A stretch of DNA of 64,000 nt from JAPPHA01 sp963662815 (GTDB lineage: Bacteria > Pseudomonadota > Alphaproteobacteria > Rhodobacterales > Rhodobacteraceae). The notes under the pieces are model-generated. The model searched no databases. It worked only from the letters and a program-made list of their open reading frames with translations, and was not told the origin of the DNA. Positions within the stretch are counted from its first letter, which is position 1, and the number at the start of each line of letters is the position of its first letter. The stretch is taken from positions 1 to 64,000 of the forward strand of contig CAXXWA010000009.1 in the NCBI GenBank assembly GCA_963662815.2, read 5' to 3'. The position numbers were made by a program, and so were the translations under genes. Shown here piece after piece: positions 46,368-55,125 of the stretch.

Positions 46368-47333
46368 TCATCGGGTTCTGACCGCCAACGGTACGGATTC
46401 GCGTACGGCGAGGAACGACCAGATCGAACGGGTCAAGTGGTTGGTGTGGTTCTTGTTCCGGTGGAGCCGAACCTCGAGTTTCACGTCCCAGGCCGGATCG
46501 CCCGTCCTCATCAACAGCCCGAAATTCAGGTCCGGCGCGACCAGGCTGTAGGGAAGCCAGGCCACGCCGGCTCCGTCGCGGGCGCGAATGCGCAGGGCGC
46601 CTGCCATCGAGTTCTCGTAGACCGTCCGCAGACGGGAATGGAGGGAATTCGACCTGAGCACCGGTTCGAGGTGCCGGGAAATGGGCGCGTCTTCGCCGAA
46701 CCACAGGAACGGAACCTCGAGCGAACTGGAGTCGAAACTGAACAGGGGCTTCCCGTCCGACCGGGGCTTGCAGACCGGGATGAGGCGGTCATGCCCGATC
46801 TTCAGCGTGCTCCCTGCGGCGTGGCCGTCACCGGTTCCGGAATTGCCGGGACCGCCCGGCGCGTCAACGCTGTGGTAGGCGATCACGAAGTCCACGTCCC
46901 CGTTTTCAAGATCCCGAATGCAGTTCGGCAGGTCGTCAGCCCGCAGACGAGAAATTATGGGCCCGAAGGCATCTTCAAAAGAATGCAGCCATGCCGGGTA
47001 GAACCGCCATCCGATCGAATGCTGGGCTCCGAACGTGACCACGTACTTGTCCGGCAGGGATTGCGCCTCGAGGATTTGGCTGCGTTCCGTCTCCAGCCGA
47101 GCCAGCGCCTGCTGTCCGGCCTCGAGCATCTGGGCGCCTGCGGAGGTCAGGCGCACCGGCTGCCGCGAACGGTCCACCAGCTTCACGCCCATCCAGTCTT
47201 CCAGGGCCTGAACTCGGCGGCTCAGCGTCGGCTGGCTGACATGGCTCAACCGAGCCGCCTGGGAGAAATTCCCGGTTTTCGCCAAATGGCCAAGATCCCG
47301 GAACCAGCCGTAGTCCATGTCAATTCGATCCAT
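46368..47333 (-). CDS. LysR-family transcriptional regulator
   Basis: The 321-residue protein has the LysR helix-turn-helix (FRDLGHLAKTGNFSQAARLSHVSQPTLSRRVQALEDWMGVKLVDRS) and a type 2 periplasmic-binding effector domain (DLPNCIRDLENGDVDFVIAYH). It is divergent from the sulfo-lyase-like gene and probably controls it and the second importer. The start could also be ATG 47318; the given one overlaps an inverted repeat that may be its own binding site. Confidence 0.9.
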   Translation of the reverse strand: MDRIDMDYGWFRDLGHLAKTGNFSQAARLSHVSQPTLSRRVQALEDWMGVKLVDRSRQPVRLTSAGAQMLEAGQQALARLETERSQILEAQSLPDKYVVTFGAQHSIGWRFYPAWLHSFEDAFGPIISRLRADDLPNCIRDLENGDVDFVIAYHSVDAPGGPGNSGTGDGHAAGSTLKIGHDRLIPVCKPRSDGKPLFSFDSSSLEVPFLWFGEDAPISRHLEPVLRSNSLHSRLRTVYENSMAGALRIRARDGAGVAWLPYSLVAPDLNFGLLMRTGDPAWDVKLEVRLHRNKNHTNHLTRSIWSFLAVRESVPLAVRTR

Positions 47334-47346
47334 GCATATTTTGCAT
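47332..47346. promoter_or_regulatory. possible LysR box between regulator and sulfo-lyase-like gene
   Basis: ATGCA and TGCAT arms surround TATTT, in the T-N11-A style of LysR sites, inside an AT-rich patch of about 30 bases. It covers the regulator start codon, so it would combine self-control with control of the rightward genes. Confidence 0.45.
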
Positions 47347-47430
47347 AATACTACTTGAACATGTCATTGGAATTCCAGCGGCGAATCCGTGATGAACCGC
47401 TGTGGTTAAGGGAACTTGTCAGGAGCAGGC

Positions 47431-48522
47431 ATGGCCTTGGCGCACGCGGACATCCGGCAGCGTTCAGGGATCGACTTCGATCGGTTCCATCGCGTGTCGC
47501 TGTGCCACCGGCCGACTCCCATCGAACGGTTGAGCAGACTGAGCGAGCACCTTGGAGGCCCCAGCCTGTTCATCAAGAGGGACGACTGCACGGGGCTGGC
47601 GACCGGCGGCAACAAGACGCGCAAGCTTGAATTCCTGGTGGGCGAGGCCTTGGCCTGCAACGCCGACATGCTTGTCACGCAAGGGGCTGTTCAGTCCAAT
47701 CATGTGCGTCAGACTGCCGCCGCCGCCAGCCGTTTCGGACTGAAATGCCATGCCGTTCTGGAGCGCAGGGTGCCGAGGCGCGACAACCTCTACGAAAGCA
47801 GCGGGAACACCTTTCTGGACAGGCTCTTCGGAGTCACGCTGGAATACCGCGCTGCCGGGCTGGACATGAACGCCGAAACCCTGGCCGCTGCAAGCCGGCT
47901 GCGGAAGGAGGGACATCGTCCCTACTTCATTCCCGGCGGCGGCTCGAACGCGACCGGCGCCCTCGGCTACGCCTTGTGCGCCGAGGAAATCCTGAGTCAG
48001 ACCATCGGAGAAATTCCGGATTTTCAGTGGCTTGTCACCGGAACGGGCAGCGCAGGGACGCAGGCCGGCCTCGTGGCCGGGCTGGCGACCCTCGGCTCCG
48101 ACCTGCCCGTCATGGGAATCAGCGTCCGCCAGCAACGCGAACCGCAGATGACGGCAGTGCACAGGCTGGCCTCCGAAACATTGAAGACCCTTGGCGGACC
48201 GCCGATTCCCGCCAGCAGGATCCTGGTTGACGACGGATACGTCGGCGACGGCTACGGCATCCCGGCGAAATCGACGCTGGAAGCCATACGGCTGACGGCG
48301 CGGCTGGAAGGCATTCTGCTCGATCCCGTCTATTCCGGAAAGGGAATGGCGGGCCTGATCGGCCTCGTGCGCCAGGAGTTCTTCAAGCCGTCCGACAATG
48401 TCCTGTTCCTTCACACCGGCGGTTCGTCAGCGCTCTTTGCATATGTTGAGCAAATCATCGGGGCGGCGCCCGGGAACCCCCGGAACAACCCGTCCCCAAC
48501 CCAGAAGAGGAGAAACTCATGA
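47431..48522 (+). CDS. PLP enzyme, L-cysteate sulfo-lyase / D-cysteine desulfhydrase type
   Basis: Relatives remove sulfite from L-cysteate (CuyA) or H2S from D-cysteine, or deaminate ACC. The PLP lysine lies in LATGGNKTRKLEFL. FIKRDDCTGLATGGNKTRK, VTQGAVQSNHVRQTAAAA, GLDMNAETLAAAS and the phosphate loop TGTGSAGTQAGLVAG are family marks. YFIPGGGSNATGALGY and LLDPVYSGKGMAGLI follow marine CuyA proteins closely from memory. ATG 47431 has an AGGAG site; TTG 47416 is a poor alternative. Its end overlaps the binding-protein start by 4 bases, so the substrate may enter through the second importer. Confidence 0.82.
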   Translation: MALAHADIRQRSGIDFDRFHRVSLCHRPTPIERLSRLSEHLGGPSLFIKRDDCTGLATGGNKTRKLEFLVGEALACNADMLVTQGAVQSNHVRQTAAAASRFGLKCHAVLERRVPRRDNLYESSGNTFLDRLFGVTLEYRAAGLDMNAETLAAASRLRKEGHRPYFIPGGGSNATGALGYALCAEEILSQTIGEIPDFQWLVTGTGSAGTQAGLVAGLATLGSDLPVMGISVRQQREPQMTAVHRLASETLKTLGGPPIPASRILVDDGYVGDGYGIPAKSTLEAIRLTARLEGILLDPVYSGKGMAGLIGLVRQEFFKPSDNVLFLHTGGSSALFAYVEQIIGAAPGNPRNNPSPTQKRRNS

Positions 48523-49484
48523 AATCGACACTCAAATCAATGACGCTGGCTGCCGCGCTCAGCCTTTGCGCGATGCCGGCCCTTGCCAGCGAGAAAGTGA
48601 ACATCGGCGTTCCGTCGTGGACCGGCGCCCAGGCCATCGCCAACCTTTTGGCGGCTGTCGTCGAAATGCGAATCGGCGGCGAGGCGGAACTGGTTCCGGG
48701 CAACAACGCGACGATCTTCCAGGCCATGGATCAGGGAAAGGGCGACATTGACGTCCACCCGGACGTCTGGCTTCCCAACCAGGAGAGCTTCACCAAGAAA
48801 TACGTTGACGGCGCCGGAACGGTGACCCTTTCCAGCAACCCCTATGAAGGCAACCAGGGCTTTTGCGTTTCAACGGATTTCGGGGAAGCGAACAACATAA
48901 CCGACATCGCGGACCTGGGCCGCCCCGATGTGGCGGCACTGATGGACAGCGACGGCAACGGACGCGGCGAGATGTGGATCGGCGCTCCCGGATGGGCTTC
49001 GGCGAACGTGAACGAGGTCAAGGTCCGGGACTACGGTCTGCTCGACTTCATCGAACCGATCCGGGCCGAAGAGAGCGTCAAGACCGCTCGGGTCAAGGAT
49101 TCGATCACAAAGGGCGAAGGCTATGCCTTCTATTGCTACAAGCCCCACGCGATCTGGTTCATGTTCGATGTCAAGATGCTCACGGAGCCGACGTACGATC
49201 CCGAGAAGTACATCATGGTGCAGCCGTCCGACTCCGCGGACTGGTACGAGGAGTCCACGGTCGCGACCAAGGACGCGCTGAAAAACGTGCAAATCGCGTG
49301 GTCGAACTCGCTCGCAGACCGGTCTCCCGCAATTGCCGAGTTCCTGGCGCGCTTCGCCTTGACGGCGGACGACGTCAGCGGTTTCGCATTCGAGGTGTCG
49401 GGCAAGGGTCGCGATCCGGCGGAGGTCGCCCGTGAATGGGTCACCAACAATCCCGACCGCGTCGACGCCTGGCTCGGTCTCTAG
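48519..49484 (+). CDS. quaternary-amine-type ABC importer, substrate-binding protein, system 2
   Basis: The 321-residue protein has a signal peptide ending AMPALAS and the OpuAC fold: VNIGVPSWTGAQAIANLL, DIDVHPDVWLPNQESFTKKY, GYAFYCYKPHAIWFMFD. Its cage residues differ from those of system 1 (HPDVWLPN and CYKPHAIW against YTDLWMPN and YWTPEW), which suggests a different ligand. It is translationally coupled to the sulfo-lyase-like gene. Confidence 0.9.
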   Translation: MKSTLKSMTLAAALSLCAMPALASEKVNIGVPSWTGAQAIANLLAAVVEMRIGGEAELVPGNNATIFQAMDQGKGDIDVHPDVWLPNQESFTKKYVDGAGTVTLSSNPYEGNQGFCVSTDFGEANNITDIADLGRPDVAALMDSDGNGRGEMWIGAPGWASANVNEVKVRDYGLLDFIEPIRAEESVKTARVKDSITKGEGYAFYCYKPHAIWFMFDVKMLTEPTYDPEKYIMVQPSDSADWYEESTVATKDALKNVQIAWSNSLADRSPAIAEFLARFALTADDVSGFAFEVSGKGRDPAEVAREWVTNNPDRVDAWLGL

Positions 49485-49514
49485 CCCCGGCTAGCCGGAA
49501 GCTGCGATCGAAGG

Positions 49515-49540
49515 CGGCGCCATGTTTCGACATGGCGCCG
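49515..49540 (+). promoter_or_regulatory. intercistronic hairpin between binding protein and ATPase, system 2
   Basis: An 11-base perfect stem, CGGCGCCATGT and ACATGGCGCCG, is closed by the stable loop TTCG. No T-run follows. Such hairpins often protect the upstream mRNA, so the binding protein would be made in excess over the membrane parts. It sits 30 bases after the stop. Confidence 0.65.
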
Positions 49541-49592
49541 TCGAACCCATGAGACCGCGCAGACTCTTGCGGAGACCAGCGGGACAGAGGAC

Positions 49593-50657
49593 TTGACCGG
49601 CACCGCCGAAGACATCGTCATCGAAATCTCGAACGTCTGGAAGATCTTCGGCGACAACGTGACCGAAGCCATGGACGCCATCCGGAAGGACGGGCTTTCC
49701 AAGGCCGAGGTCCTTTCGCGATTCAATGCGGTGGTCGGCGTCGCCGATGTCAGCCTCAGCGTGAAGCGGGGCGAGATTTTCTGCGTCATGGGCCTGTCCG
49801 GCAGCGGAAAGTCGACTCTCGTCCGCCATTTCAACCGCCTGCTGGAACCGACAACTGGGACGATCGTCATCGACGGAGTCGACGTGATGGCGCTGGCGCC
49901 TGCGGAATTGCAGAAATTCCGCAACCGCAACATCGGGATGGTATTCCAGAATTTCGCGCTGATGCCGCACCGCTCTGTTCTGGACAATGTGGCCATGCCC
50001 CTGGAAATCCGGGGAATAAGCAAGAATGACCGAATGCGGAGGGCTGCGGAAATTCTCGACGTCGTCGAGTTGGGGGCATGGGGCAGCAAGTTTGCCCATG
50101 AGTTGTCCGGAGGCATGCAGCAGCGCGTGGGCCTGGCACGGGCGCTCGCCGCCAATCCGGATGTCCTGCTGATGGACGAACCCTTCAGCGCCCTCGACCC
50201 GCTGATCCGTCGACAGCTGCAGGATGAATTCCTCCGCCTGTCCGGTCTGCTCAGGAAGACGACGGTGTTCATAACCCACGATCTCGACGAAGCCGTGCGC
50301 ATCGGGGACCGCATCGCCATCATGCGCGACGGCAGGATGGTCCAGATCGGCACCGCCGAGGACATCGTGATGAATCCGGCCGATGACTACGTTGCCGACT
50401 TCGTCGCCGGGATCTCCCGGCTGAAGGTCGTCCGTGCCCATGCGGTCATGGAGCCGCTCGACCAGTACGTATCGGCGCACGGTCCCGTCCCTCCGGATCT
50501 GCCGCGGGTCAACGAAAACGAGGCTCTGAGCACGCTCATCCAAATGGCCATCGACAGCGACTCGGCCATCCTGGTCGAGGATCAGGACACCGACGTCGGC
50601 GTCATTACCCGGGCAGGAATACTGCGCACCGTGATAGAGGGGACAGACGTATCATGA
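49593..50657 (+). CDS. quaternary-amine-type ABC importer, ATPase, system 2
   Basis: The 354-residue protein repeats the ProV plan: WKIFGDNVTEAMDAIRKDGLSKAEVLSRFNAVVGV, Walker A GLSGSGKSTLVRHFNRL, signature SGGMQQRVGLARAL, Walker B VLLMDEPFSALDP, and a C-terminal regulatory tail. Translation appears to start at TTG 49593, a weak start that fits lower expression than the binding protein. It overlaps the permease gene by 4 bases. Confidence 0.9.
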   Translation: MTGTAEDIVIEISNVWKIFGDNVTEAMDAIRKDGLSKAEVLSRFNAVVGVADVSLSVKRGEIFCVMGLSGSGKSTLVRHFNRLLEPTTGTIVIDGVDVMALAPAELQKFRNRNIGMVFQNFALMPHRSVLDNVAMPLEIRGISKNDRMRRAAEILDVVELGAWGSKFAHELSGGMQQRVGLARALAANPDVLLMDEPFSALDPLIRRQLQDEFLRLSGLLRKTTVFITHDLDEAVRIGDRIAIMRDGRMVQIGTAEDIVMNPADDYVADFVAGISRLKVVRAHAVMEPLDQYVSAHGPVPPDLPRVNENEALSTLIQMAIDSDSAILVEDQDTDVGVITRAGILRTVIEGTDVS

Positions 50658-52195
50658 CCGAGACCGCCCGCGACGGACTCCCGGGTGCAGAAACCGAGGC
50701 CGGCGAAGACTACGCCGCCGAGCGCCGGGAAAACATCCGTTCGTTCGTGCGCACGAACCCCGACTACTACATCTCCCAGTTTGACCGGATCGGGGCCAGA
50801 GCCCGGTTCACGCCGACCTTCAATGCCGCCGCCGGCGTCCTCGGACCGATTTGGTTCGGAGCCCGGGGGTTGTGGATGTGGGCCGTGCCGTTTCTGATTC
50901 TCGAGACAATCGGTTTCGTTCAGATCGCGCGCGGGCTGTTCGGCGATCTCGCTGCCGATGCCCGGGCCCGCATCGCGTCGATAGAGGGAACCCTCGAACT
51001 GCGCCGCCAGCAACTTGCCGCCGCGATCGAGGCGGAATCGGACAAGGTCGAGGTGTATCAACGCACGGTCAAGTCCCTGGAGGAGTCTATCGGCGGCATC
51101 CGGCTGGAGGCTCAGGAACTGTCCGACCAGGGCATCTGGATCGCGCTGGCCGGGCTGATCGTTCTTTTCGCTGCGAAGTCCGCGCAGTCCCTGATCGCCA
51201 ACGCAGCGCTCGAGGCGCGGTTCTCGGACTGGCTGTCCGATCGCGGCATCCGGTCCGGCATGCCGCCACGCTTGCTGGCTTTCAGCGCGACCTTTTCGGT
51301 TCTGATCGTCGGCGCCGCCATGCTCCACTACTGTTTTCCCGGGCGTTTCGAAGCCCTGACCCAGTTTCCGACCGATCCGGACATCCGTCTGACCGGCATC
51401 GCCTGGGTCGAGGACTTCTTCACCTTTTGCGTAACCAACGGCGAGGCGCTTTTCGATTTCATCACCTACGGCATCCGCCTGATCCTTGACGCGCTGGAGC
51501 TTGTGTTCGTCAACACGCCATGGATCGTGATCGCAAGCTTCATCATCCTGCTCACATGGTTGACGGCCGGCAACCGCACGGCGGTGTGGTCCGGCGCATT
51601 CCTTGCCTACATGGGCCTGCTCGGATTCTGGGACAAGGCCATGACGACCCTGGCGCTCCTCGGGACCGCAGCCTGCCTTTCCATCGCGATCGGAATCCCG
51701 CTCGGAATGTACTGCGCGCGCAGGCCCCGATTCTATGCCTTCATCCGGCCGATCATGGACTTCATGCAGACCATGCCGGCGTTCGTCTTCATGATCCCGG
51801 TGATCGCCTTCTTCGGAACGGGCAAGCCCGCCGCCGTCGTCACCACTATGATTTTCGGCGGCACGCCCGTGGTTCGCCTCACCGTGCTGGGACTGCGCGG
51901 CGTGCCCGAGAGCGTCCGGGAAGCCGCAATCTCCTTCGGCGCCAGCAAGTGGTACCTGTTCTCCCGGGTCGATCTCCCGCTGGCCAGCCCGTCGATCCGC
52001 GCCGGAATCAATCAGACCATAATGCTTTCGCTGGCGATGGTTGTCGTGGCGTCGCTGATCGGCGCCAAGGGACTGGGTGAAGACGTCCTGGAGGCGCTGC
52101 AGTACGCAAACGTCGGACAAGGCATCCTGGCCGGATTTTCGATCCTGTTCTGCGCGATGATCCTTGACCGCATCGTTCAAGGGGGGCGCCGATAG
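50654..52195 (+). CDS. quaternary-amine-type ABC importer, permease with N-terminal extension and coiled coil, system 2
   Basis: The C-terminal part is a ProW-type permease (FIRPIMDFMQTMPAFVFMIPVIAFFGTG, REAAISFGASKWYLFSRVDLPLASPSI with the EAA loop). The first 270 of 513 residues differ from standard ProW. NPDYYISQFDRIGARARFTPTFNAAAGVLGPIWF resembles the DUF2628 family, and two helices follow. Then a charged coiled coil (RIASIEGTLELRRQQLAAAIEAESDKVEVYQRTVKSLEESI) and two more helices lead to the permease core. System 1 has a related but coil-free extension. Confidence 0.88.
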   Translation: MTETARDGLPGAETEAGEDYAAERRENIRSFVRTNPDYYISQFDRIGARARFTPTFNAAAGVLGPIWFGARGLWMWAVPFLILETIGFVQIARGLFGDLAADARARIASIEGTLELRRQQLAAAIEAESDKVEVYQRTVKSLEESIGGIRLEAQELSDQGIWIALAGLIVLFAAKSAQSLIANAALEARFSDWLSDRGIRSGMPPRLLAFSATFSVLIVGAAMLHYCFPGRFEALTQFPTDPDIRLTGIAWVEDFFTFCVTNGEALFDFITYGIRLILDALELVFVNTPWIVIASFIILLTWLTAGNRTAVWSGAFLAYMGLLGFWDKAMTTLALLGTAACLSIAIGIPLGMYCARRPRFYAFIRPIMDFMQTMPAFVFMIPVIAFFGTGKPAAVVTTMIFGGTPVVRLTVLGLRGVPESVREAAISFGASKWYLFSRVDLPLASPSIRAGINQTIMLSLAMVVVASLIGAKGLGEDVLEALQYANVGQGILAGFSILFCAMILDRIVQGGRR

Positions 52196-53141
52196 GGCCG
52201 CGCCGCCTTGCGCTCAGCCGCCTTCCGGGAACAGTCGCCTTTCCGGTCTCGTCAGGTCCCTGCGGTTCGCGGCTGACCAAGCCGGTCTTCGATCCCGTAC
52301 GCGGCGGTCGGCCCGGATCTGTCGATGCGCGCGCCGCCGAGTATCCGGAGTTCCCGCGCCCGGGCGGGCAGCGGCCCGCGCTTCGAGGGATGAAAGCGAG
52401 TCAGGCCACCCGTCGGCGCGACGAAACCGGCGATGCTCTTCTCCGTCGGCCCCGTTGGGGCCTTGAAGCCATGGCAGGGGACGAGGGCGCGGAGTTCCCG
52501 GATGCTCCCCGTCCTCATGCCGGCTGGCCGGGCCGTCGGACATCCTTCGAGCGAGAAGTGCCGGAACCCGCCCTGAACGCGGCGATCGCGTCGAAGGCGA
52601 AACGCTTGCGCAAGCCGCCGGTTTCGCCGAGGCGGCGGTGCAGTTCGGGTTCAACGACTTGCCCGTTGAGGCGTTTTGGCGAAGGATTCCGATCCTGCCG
52701 CATGGTTCGGCGCGAAACCGCCCTTGCCCGAGCCGCGCGGTCTCATTCGCCGAACCGGGACAGCGGACTTTCCCGGAAGTTCTACGCGGCCTGGCCCGCT
52801 CAAATGGAGGCGTCCGGCACCGGACCGCCGGACGTGCGGCGGCCCTAAGCCGCGCTCTACCCTGTGGGCGGCACGGCTTGCGACGCGGTCACCGAGCGGG
52901 GTGGACGAAGTTGGCCGACCTTCGTTTTCCGGCCGGTAGCAGCAGGACGACTGTCCTGCGGACAATGGCGCCGACGTTCGGGAGCAGGTGTCCGGTTTCC
53001 GGTTTCGACGGGCAGTTGCGGCAGTTTCAGCTTGCTGCCATCCTTGGCGAGGGTCCGATGTCCTTTCCGGTCCGGGTCGTGCACGAGTCGTGGGCAAGGC
53101 TTTCCTGGTGCCGGTCGCGGCGAATGTCCCTGACACGAGCC
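52196..53141. other. 945-base region without a recognised gene
   Basis: It lies between the second importer and the iron-binding-protein gene, which points towards it. Open frames on both strands (for example 52252-52518 on the - strand) show no family motif. It may hold eroded genes; I could name none. Confidence 0.4.
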
Positions 53142-54035
53142 TCACTCGACGCCGTAGATGCGTGCGATGTCTTCAAGCATGAGGTTGGCCGCAAGAATGC
53201 CGCCCGCCGTGTTCCAAATCGAATCACTCACCTCATGCACTTTGCCCGCCTTGACCGCACCAAGAGCCTGCCAGAGCGGATCAGCCATCGTGTTTTCTCG
53301 CGCGGTGAGCCCCTTTTCGTCCCCCACATCCCAGGTGAAGTGGAAAATTCGATCGCCGTCCATGTCCGGAATGCTCTCCTTGCCGGTCATGATCGCAAAC
53401 TCGTCAACATCCTGGATCGGCGGTCGATTGAAGCCGACTTTCTTCAATATGAAGCCGGAAAAACTGTCGAGTTGGTAGATGCGGATTTGCGTAGGCAGGA
53501 AGCGAATGACGCTGACTTCTTCGTCCTTGGCGCTACCCAATCCTTTCGAGAGCGCGTCGACGTTCGCGTCGAAGGCGGCCAGCGCTTCGCCGCCCTCGGC
53601 TTCCTTGCCCAGCGCCTTCGCATAGAGCTCGAAGTTCTTCCGCCAGTCGCCGCGCAGCCTCTCCGACAAGACGGCGGGCGCAATTGCGGAGAGCTGAGGA
53701 AAAATCTCCTCGTGTCTTTGCTTGTTTCCCAGGATCAGGTCGGGCTCGAGCGCCGCAACGAGTTCAAGGTTGACGGCGCTCTCGGTGCCGACGTTGACCG
53801 CGTCTCCCATGGCCTGCGCGATGTGCGAATACCATGGATCGCCCTGCCATGACTTTGCCGCGCCGACCGGCGTCACTCCGAGGGCGAGAACGGCCTCTGT
53901 CCCTTCATTGGTCAGGACGACGACCCGCTTCGGGTCGTCAGGCACCTCGGTGATGCCCATTGAGTGCTCGACGGCTCCGGCGTTGAGAACAGTTGGAAGA
54001 ATGACGGAAACCGCCGCGAGGATTTTGCGTACCAT
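53142..54035 (-). CDS. iron-siderophore-type ABC importer, substrate-binding protein (FecB/FepB-like)
   Basis: The 297-residue protein begins with a signal peptide (MVRKILAAVSVILPTVLNAGA). The class III binding-protein fold follows: PDDPKRVVVLTNEGTEAVLALGVTPVGAAKSW, NLELVAALEPDLILGNKQRHEEIFPQLSAIAP, GFNRPPIQDVDEFA. It should deliver ferric siderophore or haem to the divergent permease genes 92 bases away. A TTGACA at 54109-54114 on this strand is a likely -35 element. Confidence 0.88.
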   Translation of the reverse strand: MVRKILAAVSVILPTVLNAGAVEHSMGITEVPDDPKRVVVLTNEGTEAVLALGVTPVGAAKSWQGDPWYSHIAQAMGDAVNVGTESAVNLELVAALEPDLILGNKQRHEEIFPQLSAIAPAVLSERLRGDWRKNFELYAKALGKEAEGGEALAAFDANVDALSKGLGSAKDEEVSVIRFLPTQIRIYQLDSFSGFILKKVGFNRPPIQDVDEFAIMTGKESIPDMDGDRIFHFTWDVGDEKGLTARENTMADPLWQALGAVKAGKVHEVSDSIWNTAGGILAANLMLEDIARIYGVE

Positions 54036-54126
54036 GGTCTGTGGCCCTTCTGATTGCAGGCGCTGACCTCGGTGGCGGCATGCTGCCTAGTCCAGCAACT
54101 CCTTTTCCTGTCAAAAAGAGTCAGGT

Positions 54127-55125
54127 ATGTCAACCTGGATGAGATGGCACGGAACGATCCTGATCCTGCTGCTCCTGGGAACCGGAGCATTGAGCCTGCA
54201 CGTGGGATTGCGGCTCTACTCGCCCTGCGAGGTCTGGGCCGCACTTTCCGCCCCTTCCTACAGCCCGGACGATCACATAATTCGCGGACTCCGGGTGCCT
54301 CGAACAGCGGCGGCTCTCGTCGTGGGCGCCGCACTCGGGGTCTCGGGACTCCTGATGCAGGCGGTCCTCCGGAATCCCCTGGCGGAACCGGGTCTCCTCG
54401 GCGTCAACGCGGGCGCAAGCTTCGCGGTCGTATTCGCGTTGTCGGTATTGGGCGTCACGGCGCTTCCGGTCCTCTCTGTCTTCGCGCTCCTGGGAGCCGC
54501 CGGCGCCATGGCCGGGCTGACCGTGCTTGTCGTGCTGGCGCGGGGAACGCTCACGCCGGTTTCGCTTCTGCTGGCCGGCGTGACGATCGCGGCCCTGTTG
54601 AACTCCCTTACCCAGCTGCTTGTCGTCACCGACGAAGGAACAATGGAGGCAATGCTCTTCTGGTTGGCAGGCGGATTTGCGGATCGGGACGGACTTCTTC
54701 TTTGGACCTTGTCGCCGGCACTCCTGCTCTGCATTGCATTCACTTACCTGAGCGCGCCCGCACTCAATGCGATGGCGACGGGAGACGCAACTGCGCACTC
54801 TCTGGGGGTTGACACGATGCGTCTGCGATTCATTGTGCTGGGTCTCGCGACTTTCCTGGCGGCGCTCTCCGTCCTGATCGCCGGACCAGTCGGTTTTGTC
54901 GGCCTGGTCGCACCGCATGTTGCCAGGCTCATGGCGGGGATTCACCATGGATTGCTGCTCTGGCGGACCGCGTTGATCGGTGCATCTCTCGCCTGCCTTG
55001 CCGATGTCGCGGCGCGGCGTGTGGTTGTGCCGCAGGAAGCGCCGGTAACGGCCACGCTCGCGCTCGTTGGCGCACCGGTCCTGGTGAGCCTAGTTCGAAA
55101 CCGGCAACTGCGAGCCGCCGCATGA
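54127..55125 (+). CDS. FecCD-family iron-siderophore ABC permease 1
   Basis: The 332-residue protein has about nine hydrophobic helices and the FecCD marks LRVPRTAAALVVGAALGVSGLLMQAVLRNPLAEPGLLGVNAGAS and AGPVGFVGLVAPHVARLM, the ATPase-contact region. It forms a heterodimer with the next permease, whose ATG overlaps its stop by 4 bases. Confidence 0.93.
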   Translation: MSTWMRWHGTILILLLLGTGALSLHVGLRLYSPCEVWAALSAPSYSPDDHIIRGLRVPRTAAALVVGAALGVSGLLMQAVLRNPLAEPGLLGVNAGASFAVVFALSVLGVTALPVLSVFALLGAAGAMAGLTVLVVLARGTLTPVSLLLAGVTIAALLNSLTQLLVVTDEGTMEAMLFWLAGGFADRDGLLLWTLSPALLLCIAFTYLSAPALNAMATGDATAHSLGVDTMRLRFIVLGLATFLAALSVLIAGPVGFVGLVAPHVARLMAGIHHGLLLWRTALIGASLACLADVAARRVVVPQEAPVTATLALVGAPVLVSLVRNRQLRAAA

